Numbered from the stretch's first letter, positions 16,716 to 26,650 are shown. The stretch is 64,000 nt of DNA from Janthinobacterium lividum (GCF_011601275.1 NZ_JAAOLY010000013.1:1-64000), one strand, 5' to 3'. Translations and numbers: made by a program. The notes: generated by a model not told the origin, from the sequence alone.

Positions 16716-18629
16716 TTATTTCCTAGCCAAAAAGTCTTCATCGGAACCCGGTACGGTATCACCGACATTGTCGGCGTCGTGCAAGGCGACGGTGGTGGGA
16801 ATCGGCGACGGCAGGCCGAAGGTGGTGGCACCCTCTTCCGCCGCGCTGACGGTGGAACGGAACATGGAAAACAGCTCGCGGCCCATGCCGATGTGGTTCG
16901 GCGACAGGTCGGCCGTGACCAGCGAACGCGCATGCCAGACGTCGGCCGGCACCAGCGCTTCCAGCACGCCGGTGAAGGCGTCGAGACGGATGATGTCGCC
17001 GTCGCGCACGAGGCCCAGCGGGCCGCCGGCGAGAATTTCAGGCGATACGTGGATGGCGGCCGGCACCTTGCCCGACGCGCCCGACATGCGGCCATCGGTA
17101 ACGAGCGCCACGTGGCGGCCCGCATCCTGCAGGTTGGCCAGCGCCGGCGTCAGCGCATGCAGTTCCGGCATGCCATTGGCGCGCGGGCCCTGGAAGCGCA
17201 GCACGGCAACGAAGTCGCGGTCCAGGGTGCCCGCCTTGTAGGCGGCCATGAATTCTTCCTGCGAATTGAACACCAGGGCCGGCGCTTCCACCGTGCGGTG
17301 CTGCGGCTTGACGGCCGAGACCTTCATCACGGCGCGGCCCAGGTTACCCGCGACCAGGACCATGCCGCCGTCCGGCGCGAACGGGTTCGAGGCGGGGCGC
17401 AGCACGCTGTCGTCGGCGCTGGCGGCCGGTGCATCTTTCCAGAAGACCTTGCCGTCTTCGCCGAGGAACGGTTCCATGCAGTGCGCGCGCAAGCCGTGGC
17501 CCAGGATGGTGTTGACGTCTTCGTGCAGCAAGCCCGCGTCCAGCAGTTCGCGGATCAGATAACCGGTGCCGCCGGCCGCGTGGAAATGGTTCACGTCGGC
17601 ATCGCCGTTCGGGTAGATGCGCGTGAGCATCGGCACGATGGCCGACAGTTCATTGAAATCGTTCCAGTCGATGACGATGCCGGCCGCCTTGGCGATCGCC
17701 ACCAGGTGCAGGGTGTGGTTGGTCGAACCGCCCGTGGCCAGCAAGCCCACGACGGCGTTGACGATACATTTCTCGTCGACGATATGGCCGACCGGCAAAT
17801 AACTGCCGCTTTGCGCCGTGATCACGGCGGCGCGCTGGGCGGCGGCGGCGGTCAGGGCATCGCGCAGCGGCGTGTTCGGCGTGATGAAGGCGGCGCCCGG
17901 CAAGTGCAGGCCCATCACTTCCATCAGCATCTGGTTGCTGTTGGCGGTACCGTAGAAAGTACAGGTGCCGGCGCCGTGGTAGGCTTTCGATTCGCCTTCG
18001 AGCAAGTCTTCACGCGTGGCCTTGCCCTGCGCATACAGCTGGCGCACCTTGGCTTTTTCCTGGTTCGACAGGCCCGACGTCATCGGACCGGCCGGCACGA
18101 AGACGGCTGGCAAGTGGCCGAAGTGCAGCGCGCCGATCAACAGGCCCGGCACGATCTTGTCGCACACGCCCAGGTACAGGGCCGAGTCGAACATATTGTG
18201 CGACAGCGCCACGGCCGTCGACATGGCGATGGTGTCGCGCGAAAACAGCGACAGTTCCATGCCCGGCTGGCCTTGCGTCACGCCATCGCACATGGCTGGC
18301 ACGCCGCCGGCGAACTGGGCGACTGCGCCCACTTCGCGCACGGCTTGCTTGATGATCTGCGGGAAGCCTTCGAAAGGCTGGTGCGCCGACAGCATGTCGT
18401 TGTACGAGGACACGATGGCCACTGACGGCTTCTTGTATTCCTTCAGCGACAGCTTGTCGTTGGCGGGAAAGGCGGCAAAGCCGTGCGCCAGGTTGGTGCA
18501 CGACAGGGCGCCGCGCTGCACGCCCTGGATGCGGGCCGCATCCAGATGCGCCAGGTAGGCGCCGCGCGATGGCCGGCTGCGCGCGATGATGCGCGCTGTT
18601 ACGGATTCGACTACTGGATGCAGCGCCAT
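16716..18629 (-). CDS. edd: 6-phosphogluconate dehydratase
   Basis: A 637-residue IlvD/Edd family Fe-S dehydratase converting 6-phosphogluconate to KDPG. Family motifs seen: [44 protein letters not shown] and [18 protein letters not shown]. Start set at [10 protein letters not shown] (18629), which follows AAGGAAAT. The reading frame runs 28 codons further upstream but through the operator region. A HexR-like box lies 27-43 nt before the start. Confidence 0.96.
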   Translation of the reverse strand: MALHPVVESVTARIIARSRPSRGAYLAHLDAARIQGVQRGALSCTNLAHGFAAFPANDKLSLKEYKKPSVAIVSSYNDMLSAHQPFEGFPQIIKQAVREVGAVAQFAGGVPAMCDGVTQGQPGMELSLFSRDTIAMSTAVALSHNMFDSALYLGVCDKIVPGLLIGALHFGHLPAVFVPAGPMTSGLSNQEKAKVRQLYAQGKATREDLLEGESKAYHGAGTCTFYGTANSNQMLMEVMGLHLPGAAFITPNTPLRDALTAAAAQRAAVITAQSGSYLPVGHIVDEKCIVNAVVGLLATGGSTNHTLHLVAIAKAAGIVIDWNDFNELSAIVPMLTRIYPNGDADVNHFHAAGGTGYLIRELLDAGLLHEDVNTILGHGLRAHCMEPFLGEDGKVFWKDAPAASADDSVLRPASNPFAPDGGMVLVAGNLGRAVMKVSAVKPQHRTVEAPALVFNSQEEFMAAYKAGTLDRDFVAVLRFQGPRANGMPELHALTPALANLQDAGRHVALVTDGRMSGASGKVPAAIHVSPEILAGGPLGLVRDGDIIRLDAFTGVLEALVPADVWHARSLVTADLSPNHIGMGRELFSMFRSTVSAAEEGATTFGLPSPIPTTVALHDADNVGDTVPGSDEDFLARK

Positions 18630-18655
18630 ATGGATTTCCTTAAAAATGAGTATTT

Positions 18656-18672
18656 CGTGAAATTTTACTACA
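18656..18672 (-). promoter_or_regulatory. HexR-like operator at edd
   Basis: On the minus strand the site reads TGTAGTAAAATTTCACG, close to the HexR palindrome (TGTAATTAAATTACA type). It overlaps a possible edd -10 (TAAAAT), a good position for repression. Similar boxes precede pgi and zwf, and an RpiR/HexR gene is in the window. Confidence 0.7.
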
Positions 18673-18848
18673 AAATGGTGAAGAAGAAGCACTCTTGCAT
18701 GGGACAACAACACAAATAAGCGACGGATTGCGGCGCATCAAGGCAAATCCGGCCAATATCGCGTATCGACGCCTCCCAACATCGTCCTTATATGTCACTC
18801 GTGCAATCGCTAAAAAAAGCACGGAAAAATCAGCTTCGCGTCACAAAC

Positions 18849-18863
18849 TGTAGTGAAATTACG
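18849..18863 (+). promoter_or_regulatory. HexR-like operator at pgi
   Basis: TGTAGTGAAATTACG matches the HexR-type palindrome with TGTA and TTACg arms. It sits about 12 bp upstream of the putative pgi -10 TATTAT, so it would cover the -35 region. Confidence 0.7.
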
Positions 18864-18965
18864 TTTTTCTGATGTATTATTCTCATACCAATGCCGGAAT
18901 TGCTGTTCGCCACGACGAACGCGCCGCGCTCCTTTCAACCGAGACAAGCACCCAAGCCGACCGCC

Positions 18966-20630
18966 ATGCGCCAGCCAGCACCTACTCCCGCCATCACCGC
19001 CACCGCCAGTTTCCAGTCCCTGCAAGCGCATAGCGCCAGCCTGCGCGAAGTGCATCTGCGCCAGCTGTTCGCGGCCGACCCCGCCCGCTTTTCCAGCATG
19101 ACCGTCGATGCGGCAGGCCTGCTGCTTGATTACTCGAAGAACCGTGTCGACGCCACCACCATGCGTCTGCTGATGGACCTGGCCCGCGAGCGCGGCGTGG
19201 AAGCGCAGCGCGAAGCCATGTTCACTGGCGAGAAAATCAATCTTACCGAACATCGGGCCGTTCTGCATACGGCTTTGCGCGCGCCACGCGGCACCAGGCT
19301 GGTCGTCGATGGCCAGGATATCGACGCCGACGTGCAAGACGTGCTGCAACGCGTCAAGGCGTTTACGGACAAGGTGCGCAATGGCAGCTGGCTCGGCTAC
19401 ACGGGCAAGCCGATTTGCGACATCGTCAACATCGGCATCGGCGGCTCGGACCTGGGCCCGAAAATGGCATGCCTGGCGCTGCGCTCGTACGCCAACCCGG
19501 GCCTGGAAATGCACTTTGTTTCCAACGTCGACGGCCACGACATGGAAGCGACCCTGTCCAAGGTCGATCCGGAAACGACCTTGTTCATCGTGGCATCGAA
19601 AACTTTCGTTACGGCGGAAACCATGCTCAACGCCAACACGGCGCGCGCCTGGTTCCTGCTCGAAGGCGAAGAAAAGGATCTGGCCCAGCATTTTGTGGCC
19701 GTTTCGACCAACACGCAAGCCATCGTCGACTTCGGCATTTCGCCGGACAATATGTTCCCGTTCTGGGACTGGGTCGGCGGCCGTTACTCCGTCTGGTCGT
19801 CGATCGGCCTGGCCGTGGCCCTGTCCGTCGGCTTTGAATACTTCAGCGATTTCCTCGCCGGCGCGCATGCGATGGACCAGCATTTCCGCCAGGCGCCGCT
19901 GGAACAGAACATGCCCGTCGTGCTGGCCATGGTCGGCTTCTGGAACCGCCAGTTCCTCGATTGCGGCTCCGTTTCCATCGCGCCGTATCACCAGGACTTG
20001 AGCCGCTTTGCCGCCTATTTGCAACAACTGGACATGGAAAGCAACGGCAAGCGCGTCACCAAGGATGGCGTGCCCGTCGACGTGCCCACCGGTCCCGTCA
20101 TCTGGGGCGATTGCGGCACGAATGCGCAGCACGCGTATTTCCAGCTGCTGCACCAGGGCACGGATATCACGCCCATCGACTTCATCGCCGCCCTGCGCGC
20201 CACGCACGATTTGCCGGGCCACCACGACGCCCTGCTGGCCAACTGCTTCGCCCAGTCGGAAGCCTTCATGACGGGCAAGACGGGCGAGGAAGTGCGCGCA
20301 GACCTGCAGGCGCAAGGCTTGCCGGAAGGCGAGATCGAGGCGCTGGTGCCGCACAAGACTTTCCCAGGCAACCGCCCCAGCAACACCATCCTGATGGATC
20401 AGCTGACCCCGACCACCCTGGGCGCCCTGATCGCGCTGTACGAACACAAGACCTTTGTGCAGGGCGTCTTGTGGAACGTCAACAGTTTCGACCAGTGGGG
20501 CGTGGAACTGGGCAAGGTGCTGGCCAAGAAAATCCAGGCCGAACTGACGGGCGAAGCCCGTCCCGACCACCACGACAGCTCGACCAATGGCTTGATTGCC
20601 CTGGCGAAAGCCGCCAAGGCGGCGTACTAA
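18966..20630 (+). CDS. pgi: glucose-6-phosphate isomerase
   Basis: A 554-residue phosphohexose isomerase interconverting glucose-6-P and fructose-6-P; with edd/eda and zwf it supports hexose recycling. Motifs: GIGGSDLGP near the sugar-phosphate site and the signature ending NSFDQWGVELGK. The start at 18966 gives the usual family length, with homology beginning near SFQSLQAHSASLREVHL. An in-frame ATG at 18891 would add 25 residues but lies at the promoter. Neither start has a strong ribosome site. Confidence 0.95.
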   Translation: MRQPAPTPAITATASFQSLQAHSASLREVHLRQLFAADPARFSSMTVDAAGLLLDYSKNRVDATTMRLLMDLARERGVEAQREAMFTGEKINLTEHRAVLHTALRAPRGTRLVVDGQDIDADVQDVLQRVKAFTDKVRNGSWLGYTGKPICDIVNIGIGGSDLGPKMACLALRSYANPGLEMHFVSNVDGHDMEATLSKVDPETTLFIVASKTFVTAETMLNANTARAWFLLEGEEKDLAQHFVAVSTNTQAIVDFGISPDNMFPFWDWVGGRYSVWSSIGLAVALSVGFEYFSDFLAGAHAMDQHFRQAPLEQNMPVVLAMVGFWNRQFLDCGSVSIAPYHQDLSRFAAYLQQLDMESNGKRVTKDGVPVDVPTGPVIWGDCGTNAQHAYFQLLHQGTDITPIDFIAALRATHDLPGHHDALLANCFAQSEAFMTGKTGEEVRADLQAQGLPEGEIEALVPHKTFPGNRPSNTILMDQLTPTTLGALIALYEHKTFVQGVLWNVNSFDQWGVELGKVLAKKIQAELTGEARPDHHDSSTNGLIALAKAAKAAY

Positions 20631-20644
20631 CTTAATTGAGGTTT

Positions 20645-21541
20645 ATGAATATTTACGAAATCAAAGTAGTGAGCGACAAGCCCATGCAAGTGGGCGAATG
20701 CCCGCTATGGCATGGCAAGGAAGCGGCCCTGTACTGGGTCGACATCGATGGCCGCGCCGTGCACCGCTTGCACCCGGCCAGCGGCAAGCATGAGCAATGG
20801 AGCATGCCGACGGAACCGTCTGCGCTGGCGATCAACGCCGGCGGCGGCCTGATCGTCGCCTTGCGCAGCGGCTTTGCCCACCTGGACACGAAGACGGGCA
20901 GCCTGGCGCAAATCGCTCCGGCGCCGTTCGACATGAGCACCACGCGCTTCAACGATGGCAAGGTCGACCCGGCAGGCCGTTTCTGGGTCGGCACGATTTT
21001 CGAGCCGCGCAACGCTGACGCTGCAGAGATGTTCGTGCTGGAAAAAGGACAAGTACGCAAGGTCTGGTCGGGCGGCATGACCGTGTCGAACGGCCTGGGC
21101 TTCAGCCCGGACAAGCGCACCATGTACCACTCGGACACCACCACGCACCGCATCGACCGCTTCGATTTCGATGCGGCCACGGGTGCCATTTCCGCGCCGC
21201 AACCGTTCCAGCGCTTTTCCACGGACAAGAAAGCGTTTGATTACGGCGGGCGCCCCGATGGCGCGGCCGTCGACAGCGAAGGCAATTACTGGTCGGCCAT
21301 GTTTGAAGGCGGCAAGATCTTGCGCTTCGCCCCCGACGGCCATTTGCTGGGCGAAATTACCGTGCCCGTGCGCTGCCCCACCATGGTGACGTTCGGCGGC
21401 CCCGACCTGCGCACCCTGTACATCACCAGCGCCAGCCACAACCGGTCAAACGCCGAGATCGCCGACTACCCGTTGACGGGCCACGTGCTGTCCGTGCGCG
21501 TGGACGTGGCGGGCCAGCCGGAAACAGCTTACCAGGCGTAA
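20645..21541 (+). CDS. SMP-30/gluconolactonase family lactonase
   Basis: A 298-residue six-bladed beta-propeller of the SMP-30/gluconolactonase/LRE family, which hydrolyses sugar lactones with a divalent metal. The four usual metal-site regions are visible: ECPLW (Glu18), TTRFNDGKVDPAGRFW, VSNGLGFSPD and GRPDGAAVDSEGNYW. TGAGG precedes ATG 20645, 14 nt after pgi, so they are probably co-transcribed. No pgl gene is seen in the window, so it may supply the lactonase step after zwf, on glucono- or 6-phosphogluconolactone; substrate unproven. Confidence 0.9.
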   Translation: MNIYEIKVVSDKPMQVGECPLWHGKEAALYWVDIDGRAVHRLHPASGKHEQWSMPTEPSALAINAGGGLIVALRSGFAHLDTKTGSLAQIAPAPFDMSTTRFNDGKVDPAGRFWVGTIFEPRNADAAEMFVLEKGQVRKVWSGGMTVSNGLGFSPDKRTMYHSDTTTHRIDRFDFDAATGAISAPQPFQRFSTDKKAFDYGGRPDGAAVDSEGNYWSAMFEGGKILRFAPDGHLLGEITVPVRCPTMVTFGGPDLRTLYITSASHNRSNAEIADYPLTGHVLSVRVDVAGQPETAYQA

Positions 21542-21555
21542 TCGTTTGCCAGCAT

Positions 21556-21594
21556 GAAAAAGCGCCGGTACCCGCGAGGGCCCGGCGCTTTTTC
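21556..21594. terminator. bidirectional terminator between the lactonase gene and cheV
   Basis: GAAAAAGCGCCGG pairs with CCGGCGCTTTTTC around a loop, giving a GC stem flanked by A and T runs. It suits both convergent genes. Confidence 0.9.
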
Positions 21595-21615
21595 TTGCGC
21601 AACATTGTTGTCGGG

Positions 21616-22569
21616 TTACCGCGACAATACCTTGCGGATCGTCTCGGCCAATTCAGCCGCCACAAACTTGGCCACATACCCGTCGGCGCCCACGCCCTTG
21701 ACGTGGTCTTCGTTGGTCGAGCCCGTCAGCGACGAGTGGATCACCACGGGGATGTTGGAGAAACGGCCATCGTTCTTGATGTTGCGCGTCAAGGTAAAGC
21801 CATCCATTTCCGGCATTTCCAGATCGGTCAGCACCAGCGCGACCTTGTCTTTCGCCGTCTTGCCTTCCGTCGCCGCCTGGGCCGAGATCGCCTGCAGGCG
21901 TTCCCACGCTTCCTTGCCCGTCTTGGTCATGATGAAAGGCACGCCCATCGCTTCGAGGCCTTTTTCGATCAGCGAGCGGGCCAGCGAGGAATCGTCGGCT
22001 GCGAGGATCACGGCGCCGGCCGGCAAGCGCACTTGCGGGCCGATGCTGTTCTCGTCCACGTCCGGATCGCCTGACGGCAACACGTTGCGCAGGATTTGCT
22101 CCACGTCCAGCACTTGCGCCAGGCGCGTCTTGTCCGTGTCGCCATCGAGGCGGGCGATGCTCGTGACGAGGCCGCCACCGACGCTCGATTCGGCCGACAG
22201 GACCTGATTCCATTCCAGGCGCACGATTTCATCTACCTCTTCCACGGCAAACGCCTGTGTCGAGCGGGCAAATTCGGTCACCATCAGGATCTTCAAGCCA
22301 TTGCTCTTGCAGCCGACCGCCATCGGCAGGTCGATCACGGGCACGATCTGGCCACGGATATTGACCACGCCCAGCATGTGCGGGTGCGAACCGGCCACCG
22401 CCGTGATGGCCGGCATTTCCATGATTTCACGGACTTTGAACACATTGATGCCGAACAGTTCGCGGCTGGTCGAGTGATCACTGGTACCCAGCTTGAACAG
22501 GAACAGTTCGAATTTGTTATTGCCTGTCAGGCTAGTGCGTTCATCGACATCTTGCTGCATTGAATTCAT
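21616..22569 (-). CDS. cheV: CheV-type chemotaxis coupling protein
   Basis: 317 residues: a CheW-like domain (about 17-165) that links receptors to CheA, then a receiver domain (about 185-310). Receiver residues: Asp192/Asp193 acid pocket, phospho-acceptor Asp249 in LVLTDLEMPEMDG, and a conserved Lys near the C terminus. CheV is thought to buffer receptor-kinase signalling or support adaptation. It lies alone, away from a che operon, in convergent orientation to pgi-lactonase. Confidence 0.95.
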   Translation of the reverse strand: MNSMQQDVDERTSLTGNNKFELFLFKLGTSDHSTSRELFGINVFKVREIMEMPAITAVAGSHPHMLGVVNIRGQIVPVIDLPMAVGCKSNGLKILMVTEFARSTQAFAVEEVDEIVRLEWNQVLSAESSVGGGLVTSIARLDGDTDKTRLAQVLDVEQILRNVLPSGDPDVDENSIGPQVRLPAGAVILAADDSSLARSLIEKGLEAMGVPFIMTKTGKEAWERLQAISAQAATEGKTAKDKVALVLTDLEMPEMDGFTLTRNIKNDGRFSNIPVVIHSSLTGSTNEDHVKGVGADGYVAKFVAAELAETIRKVLSR

Positions 22570-22999
22570 TGTGTCCCCTTGAGCCGTCTTGTAAAGTTAA
22601 GTCGCCTGCCCCTGATGCTGCGGACAATGCGGACTGCACGTCGCATGGACGTCGGATGGCGGGTTCGGGGCATGGCCGGCGCTAGCGGTGCAGTGTGTAT
22701 CGTACAATTTCTTACAACCAATAGTTGCTATCGATTCGAGCTTGAATTATACGGTTTTTTACTTTCTCCAAAGCTACTTTACGCTGCCAACGGCGATCCT
22801 GACAGCATTTCTTGATTTGCTTGTTGCTACAGCGCAAATGATGACGTAGAGAATCGAACATTTCCCTGGCAACCATGGTTGCTTTGAAAAGCCAAGTGAA
22901 CATCACGATACTGCGCCGGCGCCGGCGAACGGCATATAATGGCCATGCCGGCATCGCTGGCAGGGATACAGGGCAAAATGGCGACGGCGGCCGTTGGAA

Positions 23000-23013
23000 T
23001 GTAGTAAAATTTC
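23000..23013 (+). promoter_or_regulatory. HexR-like operator 1 at zwf
   Basis: TGTAGTAAAATTTC is identical over 14 bases to the edd operator read on the minus strand. It lies about 120 bp before zwf and 32 bp (three helical turns) upstream of a second box, so cooperative binding is possible. Confidence 0.65.
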
Positions 23014-23031
23014 TTGCAATTGCCTGTTCTA

Positions 23032-23046
23032 CGTAGTAAATTTACA
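23032..23046 (+). promoter_or_regulatory. HexR-like operator 2 at zwf
   Basis: CGTAGTAAATTTACA keeps both palindrome arms (GTA and TTTACA). It ends 8 bp before the putative -10 TATAGT, so bound HexR would block RNA polymerase. Confidence 0.68.
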
Positions 23047-23132
23047 CCATCGATTATAGTAGCGACAGACTGGCACTTCCGGTCGGCTTCCTCCCCGCTC
23101 CGGCCCTTTTACTTTTGCGACGACACTCACTT

Positions 23133-24605
23133 ATGGCACTTACCGATTTTGACCTGGTCCTGTTTGGCGGCAGCGGCGATTTAGCAATGCGCAAGTTGTT
23201 GCCTGCAATGTATGCGCGCGACGTCGCGAACGATTTGCCGCCGACGGCGCGCATCATCTGTGTGGGCCGCCAGGACAGCGGCCAGGATGCATTCCTGAAA
23301 ATGGTGGAAACCAACTCGCGCCCGCATATCAAGGCCAGCACCCTGAATGCCGCCACCTGGAGCAAATTCTGCGCGCGCATCGTGTATGTGTCGCTCAACG
23401 CCAGCGATGCGGCCACGTATGCCCCGCTGGTCGAAGCACTGCGCGGCGATGCCGACCTGACCCGCGTGTACTACCTGGCCACGCCGCCGCATTTGTTCGC
23501 CCTCATCTGCGACAACCTGGAAGACAACGGCCTGGTGACGCCGAACTCGCGCGTGGTCCTGGAAAAACCGCTGGGCCGCGACCTGGCCAGCGCCAAGCAG
23601 ATCAATGCCGAAGTGGGCAAGGTCTTCCAGGAATCGCAGATCTACCGTATCGACCATTACCTGGGCAAGGAAACCGTGCAGAACTTGCTGGCACTGCGCT
23701 TCGGCAATATCCTGTTCGAACCGCTGTGGCGCCGTGAATGGATTTCCGACGTGCAGATCACCATCGCCGAAAAGCTGGGCGTGGGCAACCGCATGGGTTA
23801 TTACGACACGTCGGGCGCGCTGCGCGACATGCTGCAAAACCACTTGCTGCAACTGCTGTGCATCGTCGCCATGGAACCGCCGACCTCGATCGCGCCGGAC
23901 GCCGTGCGCGATGAAAAGCTGCAAGTGCTGCGCTCGCTGAAAAAATTCACGCCCACCACCCTGGCGCAAAACATCGTGCGCGGCCAGTACCGCGCCGGCC
24001 ACGTGGACGGCGCCACCGTGCCGAGCTACCGCGACGAGCCGGATGCGCCGGAACATTCGCGCACCGAGACCTTCGTTGCCCTGAAGGCGGAAATCGACAC
24101 CTGGCGCTGGGCCGGCGTGCCATTCTACCTGCGCACGGGCAAGCGCATGGCCGACAGCCTGGCCGAGATCGTCGTGCGCTTCAAGCAGATCCCGCACTCG
24201 ATCTTCAACCAGCCCACGTCGAGCTTCCAGCCGAACTGCCTGGTGATCCGTTTGCAGCCGGACGAAGGCTTGCGCATGAACCTGATGGCAAAAACCCCGG
24301 GCGACGGCATGCGTTTGAAACCGGCGGAACTGGAACTCGATTTCCGCGAATCGTTCAAGACCCCGCGCATGGACGCCTACGAGCGTTTGCTGCTCGACGT
24401 GCTGCGCGGCCAGCTGACCCTGTTCATGCGCGGCGACGAACTGGAAGCGGCCTGGGAATGGGTCGAACCGATTCTCGACAGCTGGGAACAGAACGACAGC
24501 GCGCCGATTCCGTACACGGCCGGCACCTGGGGCCCGGCGGCGGCCAGCGCCCTGATCGGCCGCGATGGCTTGCAGTGGCGTGAAGAAGCATTACCCGAGG
24601 ATTAA
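23133..24605 (+). CDS. zwf: glucose-6-phosphate 1-dehydrogenase
   Basis: A 490-residue NAD(P)-dependent enzyme that oxidises glucose-6-phosphate to 6-phosphogluconolactone, feeding the Entner-Doudoroff pathway. The Rossmann motif GGSGDLA spans 12-18, and the active-site signature RIDHYLGKE lies at about 172-180. ATG 23133 (MALTDFDLVLFGG) is preferred over an upstream TTG. Two HexR-like boxes lie in its promoter and a hairpin terminator follows. Confidence 0.97.
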   Translation: MALTDFDLVLFGGSGDLAMRKLLPAMYARDVANDLPPTARIICVGRQDSGQDAFLKMVETNSRPHIKASTLNAATWSKFCARIVYVSLNASDAATYAPLVEALRGDADLTRVYYLATPPHLFALICDNLEDNGLVTPNSRVVLEKPLGRDLASAKQINAEVGKVFQESQIYRIDHYLGKETVQNLLALRFGNILFEPLWRREWISDVQITIAEKLGVGNRMGYYDTSGALRDMLQNHLLQLLCIVAMEPPTSIAPDAVRDEKLQVLRSLKKFTPTTLAQNIVRGQYRAGHVDGATVPSYRDEPDAPEHSRTETFVALKAEIDTWRWAGVPFYLRTGKRMADSLAEIVVRFKQIPHSIFNQPTSSFQPNCLVIRLQPDEGLRMNLMAKTPGDGMRLKPAELELDFRESFKTPRMDAYERLLLDVLRGQLTLFMRGDELEAAWEWVEPILDSWEQNDSAPIPYTAGTWGPAAASALIGRDGLQWREEALPED

Positions 24606-24618
24606 CAGGCAATACAAG

Positions 24619-24646
24619 GGCCTGCCCGCAGATGGGCAGGCCTTTT
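24619..24646 (+). terminator. terminator after zwf
   Basis: A 9-bp perfect stem GGCCTGCCC / GGGCAGGCC with a 6-nt loop is followed by TTTT. It separates zwf from hexR, although read-through is possible. Confidence 0.8.
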
Positions 24647-24692
24647 ACCTATCATCCCCACACTCCTGAACACCTACCAGAAGACTACCCTG

Positions 24693-25547
24693 ATGCTGCT
24701 TGATTCCATCCGCACCCAGCTCGATTCGCTCTCCAAGTCGGAGAAGAAGGTCGCGCTGGCCGTGCTTGACCAGCCTAACCAGACGGTCAGCCAGAACATC
24801 ACGGCGCTGGCGAAAAGCGCGCAGGTGTCGGAACCGACGGTGGTGCGCTTTTGCCGCACCCTGGGCTACGATGGCTGGCATGAATTCAAGCTGAAGCTGG
24901 CGCAGGGCCTGGCCCTGGCCATGCCGGGCGCGAACGAGCAGCCGGCGCAGGACGACCTGGCGGCCGACCTGGTAAATAAAATCTGCAGCCGCTCGATCAA
25001 CACCCTGCTCGACCTGCGCAACAACCTGAACCCGGAAGCGATCCAGCGCGCGCTCGACATCCTGTCGCGCGCCAGCAAGATCGAATTCTATGGCCAGGGC
25101 ACATCGGGCATCGTGGCGGCCGACGCGCAGCACAAGTTCTTCCGCTCGGGCGTGCCGACGGTGGCCTACAGCGACCCGAACATCCACAGCATCGCCGCTG
25201 CCCTGCTGCGCGGCGGCGACTGCCTGGTGGCCATCTCGCAGCGCGGCAACAGCCCCGCCCTGGTCCGCTCCGTGAAGCTGGCGCGCCGCGGCGGCGCCGA
25301 CGTCGTCGTGCTGGCCCCATCGGGCACGCCGCTGGCCGACCTGGCGACCGTGCTGATCCCGATCGACCTGGTCTTCAACACCGACCCCTACACCCCGATT
25401 TCCGCGCGCCTGGCCTACCTGGTCGTGATCGACGTGCTGGCCGTGGGCCTGGCCCTGCAACGGGGACCTGAGTTCCGCAAGAAGATGCAGAATGCGCAGA
25501 AGGCGCTGCAGGAATTCGACATGCAGTTTGATTCTTTTATTGGCTAG
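24693..25547 (+). CDS. hexR: HexR, RpiR-family regulator of hexose metabolism
   Basis: 284 residues: an N-terminal RpiR helix-turn-helix domain (about 1-77; ALAKSAQVSEPTVVRFCRTLGY) and a C-terminal SIS sugar-phosphate-binding domain (about 110-250; YGQGTSGIVAADAQHKFFR and VAISQRGNSPALV). HexR proteins repress zwf, edd and related genes and are released by KDPG. The gene directly follows zwf, and matching boxes precede edd, pgi and zwf. No such box was seen immediately upstream of hexR itself. Confidence 0.93.
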   Translation: MLLDSIRTQLDSLSKSEKKVALAVLDQPNQTVSQNITALAKSAQVSEPTVVRFCRTLGYDGWHEFKLKLAQGLALAMPGANEQPAQDDLAADLVNKICSRSINTLLDLRNNLNPEAIQRALDILSRASKIEFYGQGTSGIVAADAQHKFFRSGVPTVAYSDPNIHSIAAALLRGGDCLVAISQRGNSPALVRSVKLARRGGADVVVLAPSGTPLADLATVLIPIDLVFNTDPYTPISARLAYLVVIDVLAVGLALQRGPEFRKKMQNAQKALQEFDMQFDSFIG

Positions 25548-25558
25548 GCAGCAGAAAT

Positions 25559-25589
25559 CCGGGGCCAGGCCCGCCGGGTCTGGCCCCGG
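25559..25589. terminator. hairpin after hexR
   Basis: A 10-bp perfect inverted repeat CCGGGGCCAG / CTGGCCCCGG with an 11-nt loop. It is followed by CTCTCAATTTT, only a weak T tract, so termination is probable rather than certain. Confidence 0.55.
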
Positions 25590-25701
25590 CTCTCAATTTT
25601 GGGTTCCTGCCACTGTATTTCTTCCGCACCAAAAGGACTGAAGCGCGCCCCGGATTATGTACAATACCCCGGCAAGCCCATTCACTCTTTCCCGTGCAGC
25701 C

Positions 25702-26637
25702 ATGAACCAACTCGAACAACTGAAGCAATTTACTACCGTGGTGGCCGACACCGGCGACTTCCAATCGATCCAGGCCTACACGCCACGCGATGCGACGACG
25801 AACCCGTCGCTGATCCTGAAGGCCGTGCAGAAGGATGAGTACAAGCCGCTGCTGGAAAAGGCCGTGCGCGACCATCCGAACGCCTCGACCGCCGAAATCA
25901 TCGACCGCCTGCTGATCGCCTTTGGCGTGGAAATCCTGCAAACCATTCCCGGCCGCGTCTCCACCGAAGTCGATGCGCGCCTGTCGTTTGACACGGAAGG
26001 GACCGTCGCCAAGGGCCGTGACCTGATCGCCCTGTATTCGAACGCGGGCATCCCGCGCGAGCGCGTGCTGATCAAGATCGCCTCCACCTGGGAAGGCATC
26101 CGCGCCGCCGCCATCCTGGAAAAGGAGGGCATCCGCTGCAACATGACCCTGCTGTTCTCGCTGGCCCAGGCGATTGCCTGCGCCGAAGCGGGCGCCCAGC
26201 TCATTTCGCCGTTCGTCGGCCGCATCTACGACTGGTACAAGAAATCGACGGGCATCGACTACATGGGCGCGGAAGACCCGGGCGTGCAATCGGTCCGCCG
26301 CATCTACAACTACTACCGCAAGTTCGGCTACAAGACCGAGGTGATGGGCGCGAGCTTCCGCAACACGTCGCAAATCCTCGAACTGGCCGGCTGCGACCTG
26401 CTCACCATCAGCCCCGACCTGCTGCAAAAACTGGCCGACAGCGATGCGCCGGTGGAACGCAAGCTGAGCGCCGAAGCGGCGCCATCGACCAACATCGTGC
26501 AAATGTCGCTGAATGAAGAAGCATTCCGCTTCATGATGAATGAAGACGCGATGGCGACGGAAAAACTGGCCGAAGGCATCCGCGCCTTCTGCGTCGATTC
26601 CGGCAAGCTGAAACAGATGATCGCGGCGCTGCGTTAA
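25702..26637 (+). CDS. tal: transaldolase
   Basis: A 311-residue class I transaldolase (TalB type) of the pentose-phosphate pathway. Schiff-base Lys125 is in [12 protein letters not shown] and the catalytic Asp16 in [16 protein letters not shown] is the family signature. The start at [12 protein letters not shown] matches the family; a 15-codon upstream extension is not needed. It ends the sugar-phosphate gene block with zwf and hexR. Confidence 0.96.
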   Translation: MNQLEQLKQFTTVVADTGDFQSIQAYTPRDATTNPSLILKAVQKDEYKPLLEKAVRDHPNASTAEIIDRLLIAFGVEILQTIPGRVSTEVDARLSFDTEGTVAKGRDLIALYSNAGIPRERVLIKIASTWEGIRAAAILEKEGIRCNMTLLFSLAQAIACAEAGAQLISPFVGRIYDWYKKSTGIDYMGAEDPGVQSVRRIYNYYRKFGYKTEVMGASFRNTSQILELAGCDLLTISPDLLQKLADSDAPVERKLSAEAAPSTNIVQMSLNEEAFRFMMNEDAMATEKLAEGIRAFCVDSGKLKQMIAALR

Positions 26638-26650
26638 TTCCGGCGCGCGA

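Larger units (their letters stand above)
18630..18965. other. divergent edd / pgi control region
   Basis: 336 bp without a gene between the divergently transcribed edd and pgi. It is AT-rich next to both genes and holds two HexR-like boxes (listed separately). A TATTAT at 18875-18880 is a possible -10 for pgi. If so, transcription starts near 18887 and the upstream in-frame ATG at 18891 would be almost leaderless. No other structure stands out. Confidence 0.7.
22570..23132. other. cheV / zwf divergent intergenic region
   Basis: 563 bp with no convincing gene; short ORFs of 78-80 codons here have unnatural composition. The part at about 22700-22880 is AT-rich. The right end carries two HexR-like boxes and a TATAGT (23055-23060) that may be the zwf -10. 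No clear sigma-28 site could be found for cheV. Confidence 0.65.

Noticed and set aside
18891-18965. 25-codon N-terminal extension of pgi
   Set aside because: It begins within a few bases of the likely transcription start and lacks similarity to the isomerase family, so the ATG at 18966 was preferred.
22579-22954. 78- and 80-codon ORFs in the cheV-zwf gap
   Set aside because: They overlap each other on opposite strands in an AT-rich spacer and lack ribosome sites and family features.
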